A stretch of DNA of 64,000 nucleotides. Source: Halomonas alkalicola. GTDB taxonomy: Bacteria; Pseudomonadota; Gammaproteobacteria; Pseudomonadales; Halomonadaceae. The notes under the pieces were generated by a model that saw only the letters and a program-made list of their open reading frames with translations, did not search any database and had not been told where the DNA came from. The position numbers were made by a program, and so were the translations under genes. The stretch lies in the NCBI RefSeq assembly GCF_030704205.1, contig NZ_CP131913.1, forward strand, positions 2,728,001 through 2,792,000. The letters run 5' to 3'. Numbering within the stretch: position 1 is the stretch's first letter; the number at the start of each line of letters is the position of its first letter. Below are positions 32,907 to 42,329 of the stretch, piece after piece.

Positions 32907-35900
32907 GCCTTGCCTCCCTTGCCCTTGCGGTTCTTCTCCTTCGGCTTCTTCACCGCGCGTAGCAGCGGGGCGTAGAGCCGCTCGGCCAGCTCGGCGAAGC
33001 CGCCGCCCTCCGGCGACCGGACCATCTCCTCCAGCTCCGGCCACTGGCGCAGCAGGTAGGGGTCGCGGCCGCGCTCGCCGTGGTCGTTGTTGAAGCCGCT
33101 GCCGTAGAAGACGGTGCTGGCGGCCTTCCAGGCCTTGTCGTCCTCCTCGCTTGCCGTGCCGGCGAGGCAGCGGGCCATGGCCGCGGGGCTCCCGCCCTTC
33201 TCCAGCCAGGCGAAGGCGGTGTCCCGGGGCAGGGGCGGGGGGGTGGCCATGCCGTGCTGCCAGGCCGCGGCGATATCGGCCAGCCGCGCGCGGGCCTCCT
33301 CGGCGGGCAGCGGGGCCAGGGTGCCGCCGCCGGCGCGGGAGAGCAGCCGGGTGGTCATGGGGCCCTCCAGCTGGCCGGCCAGGTGGGCCACCCAGGGGCC
33401 GAGCCAGTGCTTCCAGTGGTATTTGCCCTTGTTGACCAGGCTGCTGGTGGTGAGCAGCACCCGGCAGCGCTCCATGGCGTCGTTGACGCGCAGCTCGCCC
33501 AGCCAGTCCTCCAGGGCCAGGCCGCCGCTCGGACTCTCATCGGCCCCTTCGCCCAGCGCCTCGCGAAGGTCCAGCGAGACGGTGAGGGGTTCCTCCATGG
33601 CGTGGGGCCACTCGTCGAGCACCTGGCGGTAGTCGGCGAAGAGGCTCTCCATGGGCTCGACGAGGGAGTCGCGCATGCGCTCGGCGAATCCGCCCATGGC
33701 CAGGCGCCCCTGGCGCTCGAGACGCTCGAGGGTGGCCAGCATGGCGGGCTCATGGGGTTCGCCAGCCTCCACCGCGGCGCGGCTCGCCTCGATCAGCGCA
33801 TGCTGCAGCTGCCAGTGGTCGAGGCCGCCGAGGGTGAAGGGCTCGTGATCGAGGCGCTCCATGGCATCGAGCTCCAGGAAGACCTTGAGCCGGGTGGTGG
33901 TGAAGGCCTGTACCGGCGCCCTGAGGAAGGCGCCCAGCTGGGCCAGGGTCAGCGGGGCCTCCTGGCGGAAGGGGGCCAGTGGCACCGGTTCGGGCGGCGC
34001 GCGCTCGTCGCCGGGCAGGTGCAACTCGCGCCACTCGTGAGCGTAGGTGGTCAATGAAGAACCTTCGCGGAAGTACTCGATGCTGAAGGGCTGCAGCGGG
34101 TGCTCGGTGGTCAGCGCCGCCAGCAGTGCCTTGCCGCCGTCCTCCACTTCCTGCCCTGCCAGCCGCCAGCCGCGGGCCAGGTGGTCGCGCAGCTGGCCGA
34201 GCAGCACCGAGGGGGGCTGCTCGGTGTTGTCGACGATGCTGCGTCCCACCCAGCTGATGCTCAGCCGGTCCCGGGCCGAGAGCAGCGCCTCCAGGAAGAG
34301 GTAGCGGTCGTCCTCGCGGCGGGAGCGGTCGCCGGGGCGGTAGTCCTGGGCCATCAGGTCGATGTCCAGCGGGCGCTGGACCCGCGGGTAGTCGGCGTCG
34401 TTCATGCCCAGCAGGCAGACGTGGCGGAAGGGGATGGCGCGCATCGGCATCAGGGTGGCGATGTTCACCGCCCCGGCCAGGAAGCGCTGGGAGAGGCTCG
34501 CCTCGTCCACCTGGGCGAGCCAGTGCTCGCGCACCACCGAGAGCGGCAGGGGCTCGCTGAGCCCGGCCTCCTCGGCGCTCTCCTGCCAGGCGTCCAGCGC
34601 CTGCTCCAGCCGGGTCAGCGCCATCAGGTCCTGGTCGGAGTCGGCCAGGAAGCAGGCCGCCAGCAGCTCGCGCAGGCGCTCGCCCCAGGTGGCCACGTCG
34701 CAGGGCTCGGCGAGGGTCTGCCACTGGGCCTCCAGGGTGTCGATCAGGCTGACCAGGGGGCCGGCCAGCGCCGCCTCCAGCCCGCCGATGTCGTCATAGG
34801 GCTCCACCCCCTGCCAGGGGCCGTCGGCGGCATCGCCCACCGCATAGCCCAGCAGCAGCCGGCGCAGACCGAAGGCCCAGGTGTTGGCGGCCATGCCGCC
34901 CGGCAGGTCGAGGCTCTGGCGCTGGCGGGCGTCAAGCCCCCAGCGGATGCCGGCGCCCTCGATCCAGCGGCGCAGGGTGGGCAGGCCGCTCTCGGGGACG
35001 GCGAAGCGGGCGCGCACCGCCGGCACCTCCAGCAGGTCGAGCAGGTCGCTCACCGAGAGGCGCAGTTCCGGCAGGCGCAGCAGCGACTCCAGCGCGATCA
35101 GCAGCGGCAGGCGGTGGCGACTGGCCTGGTCGGAGAGGGTGAAGGGGATATGGCGCGGGTCGTCGGGGTCGAGGCGGCCGAACACCGCTTGCACCGCGGC
35201 GGCGTACTGGTCCACGTCGGGCACCATCACCAGGATGTCCCGGGGCTTGAGGGTCGGGTCCTCGCTGAAGGCGGCGAGCAGCTGGTCGTGGAGGATCTCC
35301 ACCTCACGCAGGGCGCTGTGGGCCACCTGGAAGCGCAGCGAGCGGTCGCGAGCCGGGTCCACGGCGGGCCAGGTGGCGCGGCTCTCGGCCAGCGGGCGCA
35401 GCTCGAGGATATCGTCCTGGAGCTGGCGCAGCAGGCTGGGCTCGGCGTTGTGGTGGAGAGGGGAGTCGAAGAGGTCGATGCGCAGCGCCTCGCCTTCGAA
35501 GAGGCCGCGGTAGGCCTGCTGCTCGTCGAACTCGTCCAGCAGGCGCAGGTAGTCGCGGCCCTGCTTGCCCCAGGCGGCCAGCAGCGGCTGGGCGTGGAGG
35601 TGCAGCTCGGTCTCGGCCAGGTCCGCCGGCATGCCGGGGCGGCGCCGCTGGCGCTTCCTTTCGGCCCTGAGAAGATCCTTGTGCTCGATGATGTCCGCCC
35701 AGTAGTGGCGGCAGGGGTTGTGCACGTAGAGCAGCACCTGGCTGACCCGCGCCACGGCGGCCAGCGCCTCCAGGGTCTGGGCGGGCAGCGAAGAGATGCC
35801 GAAGACGATCACCCGGCGGGGCAGGCCTGGCGGGCGCTCGCCCAGCTCCCGGCAGGCTTCGAGGAAGCGCTCGTGTACCGCCGCGCGGCTGGAGGCCAGC

Positions 35901-36526
35901 CCCGCCTCGCCATGGGCCCGGGCGATGTCGTCGCGCAGGGCGCGCCACAGCTCGGCCTGCCAGCGCTGCTCCTCGGCGAGCGGGCGCGCCTCGCCGCGGG
36001 CGGTGATCAGCACATCCTCGCCCGTGGCCCAGGCGGTGAGCCAGTCGGCGCGGTAGACCTGGTACTGGTCGAAGAGGTCGGCCAGGCGCTCGGCCAGCTG
36101 GTGGCGCTTGCGCAGGTCGTCGTCGCCTTCCAGGAAGCGTGCCAGGGGGGCGAACACGGGGGCGTCCAGCAGGGCGGGCAGCAGGCGCATCAGCCGCCAC
36201 ACCAGCCGCGGCTTGTCGAAGGGCGAGACCGGCGGCACCTGCTCCTCTCCCAGCACGGCCCGGTAGGCCTGCCACAGGAAGCGCGCCGGCAGGCTGACGT
36301 CGAGCGCCGCGGCGATGCCGGCGCCGCCCCGGGATTCGTCCGCGGCCAGGGCGAGCTTCAGCCACTGGCTGATGCCGTTGCTCTGCACCAGGATCGTCTC
36401 GTTCTCCAGCGGCCCCAGCGGGTGGCGGCGCATCCACTCCACCGCGAGGCCGCGCAGCGCCTCCAGGCGGTTGCCGTGGATCACCATGAAACCGGGCTGC
36501 AGGGCGGAATCGTCGAGGGCGGGCAT
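32903..36526 (-). CDS. recC: exodeoxyribonuclease V subunit gamma (RecC)
   Basis: A 1207-residue protein (E. coli RecC about 1122). It begins with FMVIHGNRLEALRGLAVEWM and has the RecC signatures LVQSNGISQWLKLALA, VIVFGISSLPAQTLEAL, DILVMVPDVDQYAAAVQ and FRHVCLLGMNDADYPRVQRP. RecC recognises Chi and splits the DNA strands in the RecBCD enzyme. First gene of the operon; it overlaps recB by ATGA. The ribosome site before the ATG is weak (GGAACCGCGCC). Confidence 0.96.
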   Translation of the reverse strand: MPALDDSALQPGFMVIHGNRLEALRGLAVEWMRRHPLGPLENETILVQSNGISQWLKLALAADESRGGAGIAAALDVSLPARFLWQAYRAVLGEEQVPPVSPFDKPRLVWRLMRLLPALLDAPVFAPLARFLEGDDDLRKRHQLAERLADLFDQYQVYRADWLTAWATGEDVLITARGEARPLAEEQRWQAELWRALRDDIARAHGEAGLASSRAAVHERFLEACRELGERPPGLPRRVIVFGISSLPAQTLEALAAVARVSQVLLYVHNPCRHYWADIIEHKDLLRAERKRQRRRPGMPADLAETELHLHAQPLLAAWGKQGRDYLRLLDEFDEQQAYRGLFEGEALRIDLFDSPLHHNAEPSLLRQLQDDILELRPLAESRATWPAVDPARDRSLRFQVAHSALREVEILHDQLLAAFSEDPTLKPRDILVMVPDVDQYAAAVQAVFGRLDPDDPRHIPFTLSDQASRHRLPLLIALESLLRLPELRLSVSDLLDLLEVPAVRARFAVPESGLPTLRRWIEGAGIRWGLDARQRQSLDLPGGMAANTWAFGLRRLLLGYAVGDAADGPWQGVEPYDDIGGLEAALAGPLVSLIDTLEAQWQTLAEPCDVATWGERLRELLAACFLADSDQDLMALTRLEQALDAWQESAEEAGLSEPLPLSVVREHWLAQVDEASLSQRFLAGAVNIATLMPMRAIPFRHVCLLGMNDADYPRVQRPLDIDLMAQDYRPGDRSRREDDRYLFLEALLSARDRLSISWVGRSIVDNTEQPPSVLLGQLRDHLARGWRLAGQEVEDGGKALLAALTTEHPLQPFSIEYFREGSSLTTYAHEWRELHLPGDERAPPEPVPLAPFRQEAPLTLAQLGAFLRAPVQAFTTTRLKVFLELDAMERLDHEPFTLGGLDHWQLQHALIEASRAAVEAGEPHEPAMLATLERLERQGRLAMGGFAERMRDSLVEPMESLFADYRQVLDEWPHAMEEPLTVSLDLREALGEGADESPSGGLALEDWLGELRVNDAMERCRVLLTTSSLVNKGKYHWKHWLGPWVAHLAGQLEGPMTTRLLSRAGGGTLAPLPAEEARARLADIAAAWQHGMATPPPLPRDTAFAWLEKGGSPAAMARCLAGTASEEDDKAWKAASTVFYGSGFNNDHGERGRDPYLLRQWPELEEMVRSPEGGGFAELAERLYAPLLRAVKKPKEKNRKGKGGKA

Positions 36527-36638
36527 GGCGCGGTTCCTTCGCTGGGTGCCGAGGGCGATGACAGGCCTCTCATGGTGCCACAGCGCGGTGCCGGATGGGC
36601 TACCATCGGGGGATCGCGATTCTCACGGAGCCCCTGTC

Positions 36639-37298
36639 ATGAGTGACTACCTGCTGGAAGAACACGCCCTGAGCCCGGGCAAGATCTACCGCCTGCTCTC
36701 GGGCAGCATCTGCCCGCGGCCCATTGCCTGGGTCTCGACCCTGGACGCGGCCGGCAACGCCAACCTGGCGCCCTTCTCGTTCTTCAACGTGGTCAGCGTC
36801 AACCCCCCGGTGCTGGGCTTCTCGCCGCTGCTCGACGGCGATGCCAACCCCAAGGACACCATCCGCAACCTCGGCGAGGTGGGGGAGTGCGTGGTGCATA
36901 TCAGCGGCGAGGGGCTGGTGACGGAGATGAACGCCACCAGCGCGGGGCTCGAGCACGGCGACGACGAGTTCATCCACGCGGGGCTCGAGAAGGTGGCCAT
37001 GGCCGGCGTCTCGGTGCCGCGGGTGGCGGGGGCGCCGGTGGCCTTCGGCTGCCGTCTGCGCGAGATCATCCGCTTCGGCGACCAGCCCCTGGCCGGCAAC
37101 CTGGTGCTGGCCGAGGTGGTGTCGATCCACATCGACGACGCCCTGTGGGACGGCCGCCACGTGGATGCCGAGGGGCTCAGGCCCATCGGGCGCATGGCGG
37201 GCAACGACTACGCCCGCTGCACCGACCTCTTCGAGGTGGAGCGCCCCGCCTCGGGCAGCTCCCTGAGCGCACAGCAGCGCGGCGGCCGGCCCTCCTGA
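36639..37298 (+). CDS. flavin reductase family protein
   Basis: A 219-residue FMN-binding split-barrel protein. YRLLSGSICPRPIAWVSTLD and NLAPFSFFNVVSVNPPVLGF are the classic flavin-reductase-like (DIM6/NTAB) blocks that hold FMN; HIDDALWDGRHVD and RMAGNDYARCTDLF complete the family. It likely reduces flavin or is a flavoprotein oxygenase partner. GGAG precedes the ATG. Tail-to-tail with the hydroxyacid dehydrogenase gene (one base between stops). Confidence 0.92.
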   Translation: MSDYLLEEHALSPGKIYRLLSGSICPRPIAWVSTLDAAGNANLAPFSFFNVVSVNPPVLGFSPLLDGDANPKDTIRNLGEVGECVVHISGEGLVTEMNATSAGLEHGDDEFIHAGLEKVAMAGVSVPRVAGAPVAFGCRLREIIRFGDQPLAGNLVLAEVVSIHIDDALWDGRHVDAEGLRPIGRMAGNDYARCTDLFEVERPASGSSLSAQQRGGRPS

Positions 37299-37299
37299 A

Positions 37300-38247
37300 T
37301 CACGCGGCCAGGTTTTTCACCGGCCTGCCGGCGGCGAAGGCCTGCAGGTTGTCGAAGGCGTCGCCGAAGTAGAGCTCGTAGCTGTCCTTCTCCACGTAGC
37401 CCAGATGGGGGAGGCCGAGGAAGTTGGGCATCTCCAGCAGCGGGTGGTCGATCACCGGCTCGTCGTCGAAGACGTCCGCGGCGGCCATGCCGGGCCGGCC
37501 TTCGCACAGGGCGGCCTCCAGGGCACCCGGGGCGATCAGCGGCGCTCGGGCGGTGTTGACCAGCAGTGCGGTGGGCTTCATGCGGGCCAGGTCCTCGGCG
37601 GTGACGATGCCCCGGGTCTCGTCGTTCAGGCGCAGGTGCAGGCTCAGCACGTCGCTGCGCTCGAAGAGCGCCGCCTGGCTGGCGGCCACCTCGAGGCCCG
37701 CCTCGGCGGCCCGCTGGCGGGTGCCCTCGCGGCCCCACACCAGCACCTCCATCTCGAAGGCCCGGGCGTAGCGGGCCATCAGCTGGCCGATCCTGCCGTA
37801 GCCGAAGATGCCCAGGGTGCGCCCCTTGAGGCCGGTGCCCAGGGTGCGCTGCCAGCGGCCGGCCTTGAGGTTGGCGGCCTCCTCGGGGATGTGGCGCATG
37901 GCGGCCAGCACCAGTCCCCAGGTGAGCTCGGCGGCGGCATGGGGCGAGCCGGTGCCGGCCAGCACCGTGACGCCTCGTTCCCTGCAGGCGGCCAGGTCCA
38001 CGTGGGCGGCCCCGCCGCCGGTCTGGCTGATCACCCTGAGGTTGGGCAGGCGAGCGAGCAGCTCGGCGGTGATCGGCGTGCGCTCGCGGATCAGCACCAG
38101 CGCCTCGGCGTCCCGGAAGCGCGCCGACAGGGTGTCGAGGTCGGTGACGGTGTCGTTGAACACCGTGACCTCGTGGCCCTCGAGCCTGGCGAAGGCCTCC
38201 AGGGTGCGCACGCAGTCCTGGTAGTCGTCGGGAATCACTATCTTCAT
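37300..38247 (-). CDS. D-2-hydroxyacid dehydrogenase family protein
   Basis: A 315-residue NAD(P)-dependent dehydrogenase. The dinucleotide motif is GIFGYGRIGQLMARYARAF, and the catalytic Arg (LVNTARAPLI), Glu (DVFDDEPVIDHPLL) and His (LGLPHLGYVEKDSYE) are all present. The ELTWGLVLAAMRHIP segment places it with the phosphoglycerate dehydrogenase-like group. The ATG at 38247 starts MKIVIPDDYQD, a family-like N-terminus; the 39-codon upstream extension is rejected. Substrate uncertain. Confidence 0.9.
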   Translation of the reverse strand: MKIVIPDDYQDCVRTLEAFARLEGHEVTVFNDTVTDLDTLSARFRDAEALVLIRERTPITAELLARLPNLRVISQTGGGAAHVDLAACRERGVTVLAGTGSPHAAAELTWGLVLAAMRHIPEEAANLKAGRWQRTLGTGLKGRTLGIFGYGRIGQLMARYARAFEMEVLVWGREGTRQRAAEAGLEVAASQAALFERSDVLSLHLRLNDETRGIVTAEDLARMKPTALLVNTARAPLIAPGALEAALCEGRPGMAAADVFDDEPVIDHPLLEMPNFLGLPHLGYVEKDSYELYFGDAFDNLQAFAAGRPVKNLAA

Positions 38248-38471
38248 CGGCCTGGTCCCGCGGGGAGGCCGGGCGGATCGGGGGGGGGCGAACAGGGGGT
38301 GGGACATGGCAGGTCTCGCGCTGTGGAGGGGCATGGCTAATCCTATGCCAGCCGGCGGCACCAATGCATGGCTGCCATCAACGCCTCGTCTGCGGTAATC
38401 TCGTCAGCCTGATGATCACAAGGCCCGGCCGCACGCACGGCCTGACCACGCTGGACCGACACGAGGCTCCC

Positions 38472-39455
38472 ATGAAACGACTCAAGACGCTGACCCTGGC
38501 CGTGGCCGCCGCTGCGCTTGCCACCGCTTCCCTGACCGCCCAGGCGCGGGACTTCCGCCTGGGGCTGATCCCCCCGCCGCAGCACCTGTGGAGCACCGAG
38601 GCCGAGGCCTTCGCCGAGAGCCTGCACGAGCGCTCCGGCGGCGAGCACAGCGTCAGCGTCTACCCGGCCCAGCAGCTCGGCAACGAGGCGCAGATGGTCC
38701 AGCAGCTGCAGACCGGCGCACTCGACATGGCCTTCCTGACCATCGCCGAGATCTCCAACCGCATCCCCGACTTCGGTGCCCTCTACGCCCCTTACCTGGT
38801 GGACGATGTGGACCACGCCGCGCGCCTGCTGCGCTCCGACACCGCCGCCGAGCTGCTCGAGCTGATGCCCGCCGAGGTGGGCCTGGTCGGGCTCGGCTAC
38901 GGCATGGTGGGCATGCGCCAGGTGCTCTCCCGCAGCCCCATCGAGAACATGGACGACATGCGCGGTCAGCGTCTGCGCATCACCCCCTTCGAGCCCATCC
39001 GCGACTTCTACACCGCCACCGGCGCGGCCCCGGCGCCGCTGCCGCTGCTCGAGGTCTATGACGCCCTGGCCAACGGCCAGGTGGACGCCATCGACATGGA
39101 CTTCGACTCGATCCTGATCCTCAAATTCCACGAGCAGGCGCGCAACCTGCTGATCTCCAACCATATGATGTTCCCGATGGTGGGCGTGGTCTCGGGCCGG
39201 GTGTGGCGCGAGCTCTCCGCGGAGGATCGCGAGCTGATCGAGACCACCATGGCCGAGCACCTGGAGAACGTGCTGGCCGGCTTCCAGCAGATGGACGCCG
39301 ACCAGGAGGCTGAGATTCGCGGCCTGGACCTCAACATCGTCGAGGCCGACGCTGAGTTCTTCAGCGAGGCCATCGCCGAGTGGGAGGCCACCTGGGCCGA
39401 GAAGGCGCCGATGCTCGAGGCGCTGCGCGAGGAAGCCGAGCGCCTGCGCCAGTAA
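38472..39455 (+). CDS. dctP: TRAP transporter substrate-binding protein (DctP family)
   Basis: A 327-residue periplasmic protein with a Sec signal peptide (MKRLKTLTLAVAAAALATAS...AQA, cleavage before RDFRLG). NEAQMVQQLQTGALDMAFLT and RGQRLRITPFEPIRDFY are DctP hallmarks, the second including the Arg that binds the ligand carboxylate. It delivers a carboxylic acid to the DctQM membrane unit encoded immediately downstream. GAGG lies before the ATG. Confidence 0.95.
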   Translation: MKRLKTLTLAVAAAALATASLTAQARDFRLGLIPPPQHLWSTEAEAFAESLHERSGGEHSVSVYPAQQLGNEAQMVQQLQTGALDMAFLTIAEISNRIPDFGALYAPYLVDDVDHAARLLRSDTAAELLELMPAEVGLVGLGYGMVGMRQVLSRSPIENMDDMRGQRLRITPFEPIRDFYTATGAAPAPLPLLEVYDALANGQVDAIDMDFDSILILKFHEQARNLLISNHMMFPMVGVVSGRVWRELSAEDRELIETTMAEHLENVLAGFQQMDADQEAEIRGLDLNIVEADAEFFSEAIAEWEATWAEKAPMLEALREEAERLRQ

Positions 39456-39470
39456 GCGGAAGGCGAGCCG

Positions 39471-40031
39471 ATGCTGTCACGCCTCTCCGACCGCCTGGCC
39501 TACCTGGAGGAGATCGCCGCCGCCGCCCTCGCGGCGGCGGTCACCCTGCTGATCCTCGTCAACGTGGCCTTCCGCGCCGCGGGCAGCCCCCTCTATTGGA
39601 TCAGCGAGCTGGCCATCTACGCCATGATCTGGATGACCTTCCTGATCGCCAGTGCGGTGCTCAAGCGCCGCCAGAGCATCTCGGTCACCCTGGTCAGCGA
39701 CCTGGTGCCTGGCTTCGGCCATCGGCTGCTGATGGCCGCGGTCGATCTCGCCGTGCTGCTGTTCGCGGTGCTGCTGCTGTGGCTCTGCTGGCGCTGGTAC
39801 CAGCCGCTGGCCCTGGCCCAGGCGGGCTTCGACTTCCGCGCCTTCCAGGGCGAGACCTTCAACTTCATCTATGCCGAGAACACCTCGACGCTCGGCATCA
39901 GGAAGTTCTGGGTGTGGCTGATCGTGCCCTGGTTCGCGCTCTCGCTGACCTTCCACGGCCTGGTCAACCTGGGTGGCGCCCTGCGCGGGCTGCGTGATCC
40001 GGGGCAGGCACCCCCGGAGGCGATGCCATGA
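39471..40031 (+). CDS. dctQ: TRAP transporter small permease (DctQ family)
   Basis: A 186-residue inner-membrane protein with four hydrophobic segments. The conserved WISELAIYAMIWMTFLIASAVLKRRQSISV block is the DctQ signature. It begins 15 bases after dctP and overlaps dctM by four bases (ATGA), so the three genes form one operon. Confidence 0.93.
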   Translation: MLSRLSDRLAYLEEIAAAALAAAVTLLILVNVAFRAAGSPLYWISELAIYAMIWMTFLIASAVLKRRQSISVTLVSDLVPGFGHRLLMAAVDLAVLLFAVLLLWLCWRWYQPLALAQAGFDFRAFQGETFNFIYAENTSTLGIRKFWVWLIVPWFALSLTFHGLVNLGGALRGLRDPGQAPPEAMP

Positions 40032-41293
40032 CGGTCGCGATCTTTGCGCTGCTGCTGCTGGGGGCGGTGCCCATCGCGCTCGTGCTGGCGCTGACCGCGA
40101 TGTTCTACATCCAGGTCTCGGGCAACAGCGTGCTCTTCGACTCCTACCCCCAGCAGCTCTTCGGCGCCATCGAGAGCTACGGGCTGCTGGCGATCCCGCT
40201 CTTCATGCTGGCCGGGGAGCTGATGAACGAGGGCGGGGTGACCCGCCGGCTGATCGACCTGGCGCGGCTGCTGGTGGGCGGCTTCCGCGGCGGGCTCGCC
40301 TATATCAACCTGGTGGCCAACATGATGATGGCGGCCATCGTCGGCTCGGCCGCCTCGCAGATCGCCATCATGTCGCGGGCCATGGTGCCGGCCATGGAAC
40401 GGGAGGGCTACAGCCGGCCCTACAGCGCGGCGATCACCGCGGCCGGGGGCCTGCTCTCGCCGATCATCCCGCCCTCGATGCTCTTCGTGCTGTTCGGCGT
40501 CATGGCTCAGGTGCCCATCGCCGAGATGTTCATCGCCGGCATCCTGCCGGGCCTGCTGCTGGGCTTCAGTTTCTTCCTGACCATCGCCGTGGTGGGGCTG
40601 GTGCAGCAGTACCCCAAGGGGGAGTGGCCGAGCCGCGCCGAGGCGAAGCGGGCGCTGCTCATGGGCCTGCCTGCGCTCTCCATCCCGCTGATCATCATCG
40701 GTGGCATCCTGCTGGGGCTGGCCACGCCCACGGAGTCCGCGTCGCTGGCGTCGCTGGCCGCGCTGCTGCTGGGGCGCTTCCTCTATCGCGACCTGAAGTT
40801 CGCCATGCTGCCGACGGTGCTCCGGCGCACGGCCGTGAATGCGGGGCTCGTGATCATGCTGATCGCCGCCGCCGGGGTGTTCGGCTGGGTGATCGTCTAC
40901 GAGCGGCTGCCGCAGATGGCCGCGGCCTGGATCGCCGCGCTGACCACCGATCCCTTCCTGTTCCTGCTGCTGCTGATCGGCGTGCTGCTGCTGGTGGGGA
41001 TGATCATCGACGGCATCGCCGCGCTGATCCTGGTGGTGCCGATCCTGCTGCCCATCGCCACCCAGCAGTTCGGCATCAGCCCCTACCAGTTCGGGGTGGT
41101 GGTCTGCCTGACCCTGGTGCTGGGCCTGCTCACCCCGCCGGTGGGGGCGGGGCTCTATATCGCCTCCTCGATGACCGGGGCCTCGCCGATGCGCATCTTC
41201 CGCTCGCTGCTCCCCTTCCTGCTGGCGAGCCTTGTCACCCTGGTGCTGCTGGCCTGGCAGCCCTGGCTGACCACGGCGCTGATCGGGCGCTGA
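40028..41293 (+). CDS. dctM: TRAP transporter large permease (DctM family)
   Basis: A 421-residue permease with about twelve membrane segments. Signature stretches include IPLFMLAGELMNEGGVTRRL, MMAAIVGSAASQIAIMSRAM, GGLLSPIIPPSMLFVLFG and LLTPPVGAGLYIAS. It uses a Na+ gradient to import the substrate bound by DctP. The ligand of this system is not decided; the neighbouring hydroxyacid dehydrogenase makes a 2-hydroxy- or 2-oxo-acid possible. Confidence 0.95.
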   Translation: MTVAIFALLLLGAVPIALVLALTAMFYIQVSGNSVLFDSYPQQLFGAIESYGLLAIPLFMLAGELMNEGGVTRRLIDLARLLVGGFRGGLAYINLVANMMMAAIVGSAASQIAIMSRAMVPAMEREGYSRPYSAAITAAGGLLSPIIPPSMLFVLFGVMAQVPIAEMFIAGILPGLLLGFSFFLTIAVVGLVQQYPKGEWPSRAEAKRALLMGLPALSIPLIIIGGILLGLATPTESASLASLAALLLGRFLYRDLKFAMLPTVLRRTAVNAGLVIMLIAAAGVFGWVIVYERLPQMAAAWIAALTTDPFLFLLLLIGVLLLVGMIIDGIAALILVVPILLPIATQQFGISPYQFGVVVCLTLVLGLLTPPVGAGLYIASSMTGASPMRIFRSLLPFLLASLVTLVLLAWQPWLTTALIGR

Positions 41294-41420
41294 GGGTGGC
41301 TTCGATGCGCTACTTGGCTTATCACGACCACCGACAGCGCTGGCAGCGGAGCAGGGAAGGCAGGGTGCTCACCGTCGGGGTACACTGCCTGTAATCGAAG
41401 TCATCCCCAGAGGCGACGAC

Positions 41421-41834
41421 ATGCAGCCCGTGGTTAACGATGTGGATCGAGAGCTTCACCAGGCGATTCTTCAGGCCCTGGCGCCCTTCGAAGTCGAGCA
41501 GGTCGTGCTGTTCGGCTCCCTGGCGGTAGGCAGGGCGCGGCCCGAGAGTGATCTCGACGTCGCCGTGGAGAGCCGCGAGCCCCTGAGCAGCCAGCAGAAG
41601 ATGGCCATGATCGAGGCGCTGGCGCTGGCGTCGTCGCGTCCCGTGGACCTGGTCGATCTCAGGGCGGCGGGGCAGCCGCTGCTGACTCGGATCGTCACGA
41701 CCGGCGTTCGTCTCAAGGGCAGCGATACCTGCTGGGCCAGGCTGGTCTATCGCAACATCATCGATAACGAGGACTTCGTGCCTCTCCAGCAGAGGATTCT
41801 CAGGGCGAGGCAGGACGCATGGATCAACTCCTGA
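41421..41834 (+). CDS. mntA: MntA-type nucleotidyltransferase antitoxin
   Basis: A 137-residue minimal nucleotidyltransferase. The active-site motif GSLAVGRARPESDLDVAVE (GSx10DxD) is intact, with a third carboxylate in the RPVDLVDLR strand. In known MntA-HepT pairs it neutralises HepT by adding AMP units to a tyrosine. The last 16 bases overlap hepT, so the two are co-translated. AGAGG precedes the ATG. Confidence 0.92.
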   Translation: MQPVVNDVDRELHQAILQALAPFEVEQVVLFGSLAVGRARPESDLDVAVESREPLSSQQKMAMIEALALASSRPVDLVDLRAAGQPLLTRIVTTGVRLKGSDTCWARLVYRNIIDNEDFVPLQQRILRARQDAWINS

Positions 41835-42238
41835 TCAATCAGAAACTCGAGTCGCTGCGCCGCTGTGTCGTGCGGCTGGAGAGTCGCTGCCCCGATACCC
41901 TTGAAGCCCTCGAGGCCGATATCGATATTCAGGATATCCTGGCGCTCAACCTCACGCGTGCCGTACAGCTCTGTGTCGATATCGCTGCCCACTGGATTGC
42001 GGAGCATCATGACCTGACATCGCCCATTACCATGGGGCAGAGCTTCGAAGTGCTGGCCGAACGAGGCGTCATCAGTAGAGAACTTGCCGACAACATGAGG
42101 AAGTCGGTCGGATTTCGCAATATCGTGGTGCACAACTACGAAGCCGTTAACTGGCAGGTGGTTTTCTCCATCTGCCAGGAACACCTCGGCCAGTTCAAGC
42201 AGTTTGCCCGCACCTTCATGGACCCCACCGTGCGCTGA
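41819..42238 (+). CDS. hepT: HepT-type RNase toxin
   Basis: A 139-residue HEPN-domain protein. The catalytic RNase motif RNIVVHNYEAV fits Rx4HxY; the Tyr is the residue that MntA adenylylates in studied systems. Helical throughout (ILALNLTRAVQLCVDIAAHW). It overlaps mntA by 16 bases. Together they form a type VII toxin-antitoxin module. Confidence 0.92.
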   Translation: MDQLLINQKLESLRRCVVRLESRCPDTLEALEADIDIQDILALNLTRAVQLCVDIAAHWIAEHHDLTSPITMGQSFEVLAERGVISRELADNMRKSVGFRNIVVHNYEAVNWQVVFSICQEHLGQFKQFARTFMDPTVR

Positions 42239-42329
42239 ACGCTGCCTCCTATGGCGGCGATAGGTCGAAAGGGAGAATCCCGAGCGTTATACTCGGGTAT
42301 TCACGCCCCTCGCCGCGACCGGAGTTGCC

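Noticed and set aside
34100..36646. Very long plus-strand frame (848 codons) antisense to recC
   Set aside because: It mirrors recC and is an effect of high third-position GC; its translation is Gln/Gly/Val-rich and low in complexity with no family resemblance, and recC on the other strand is certain.
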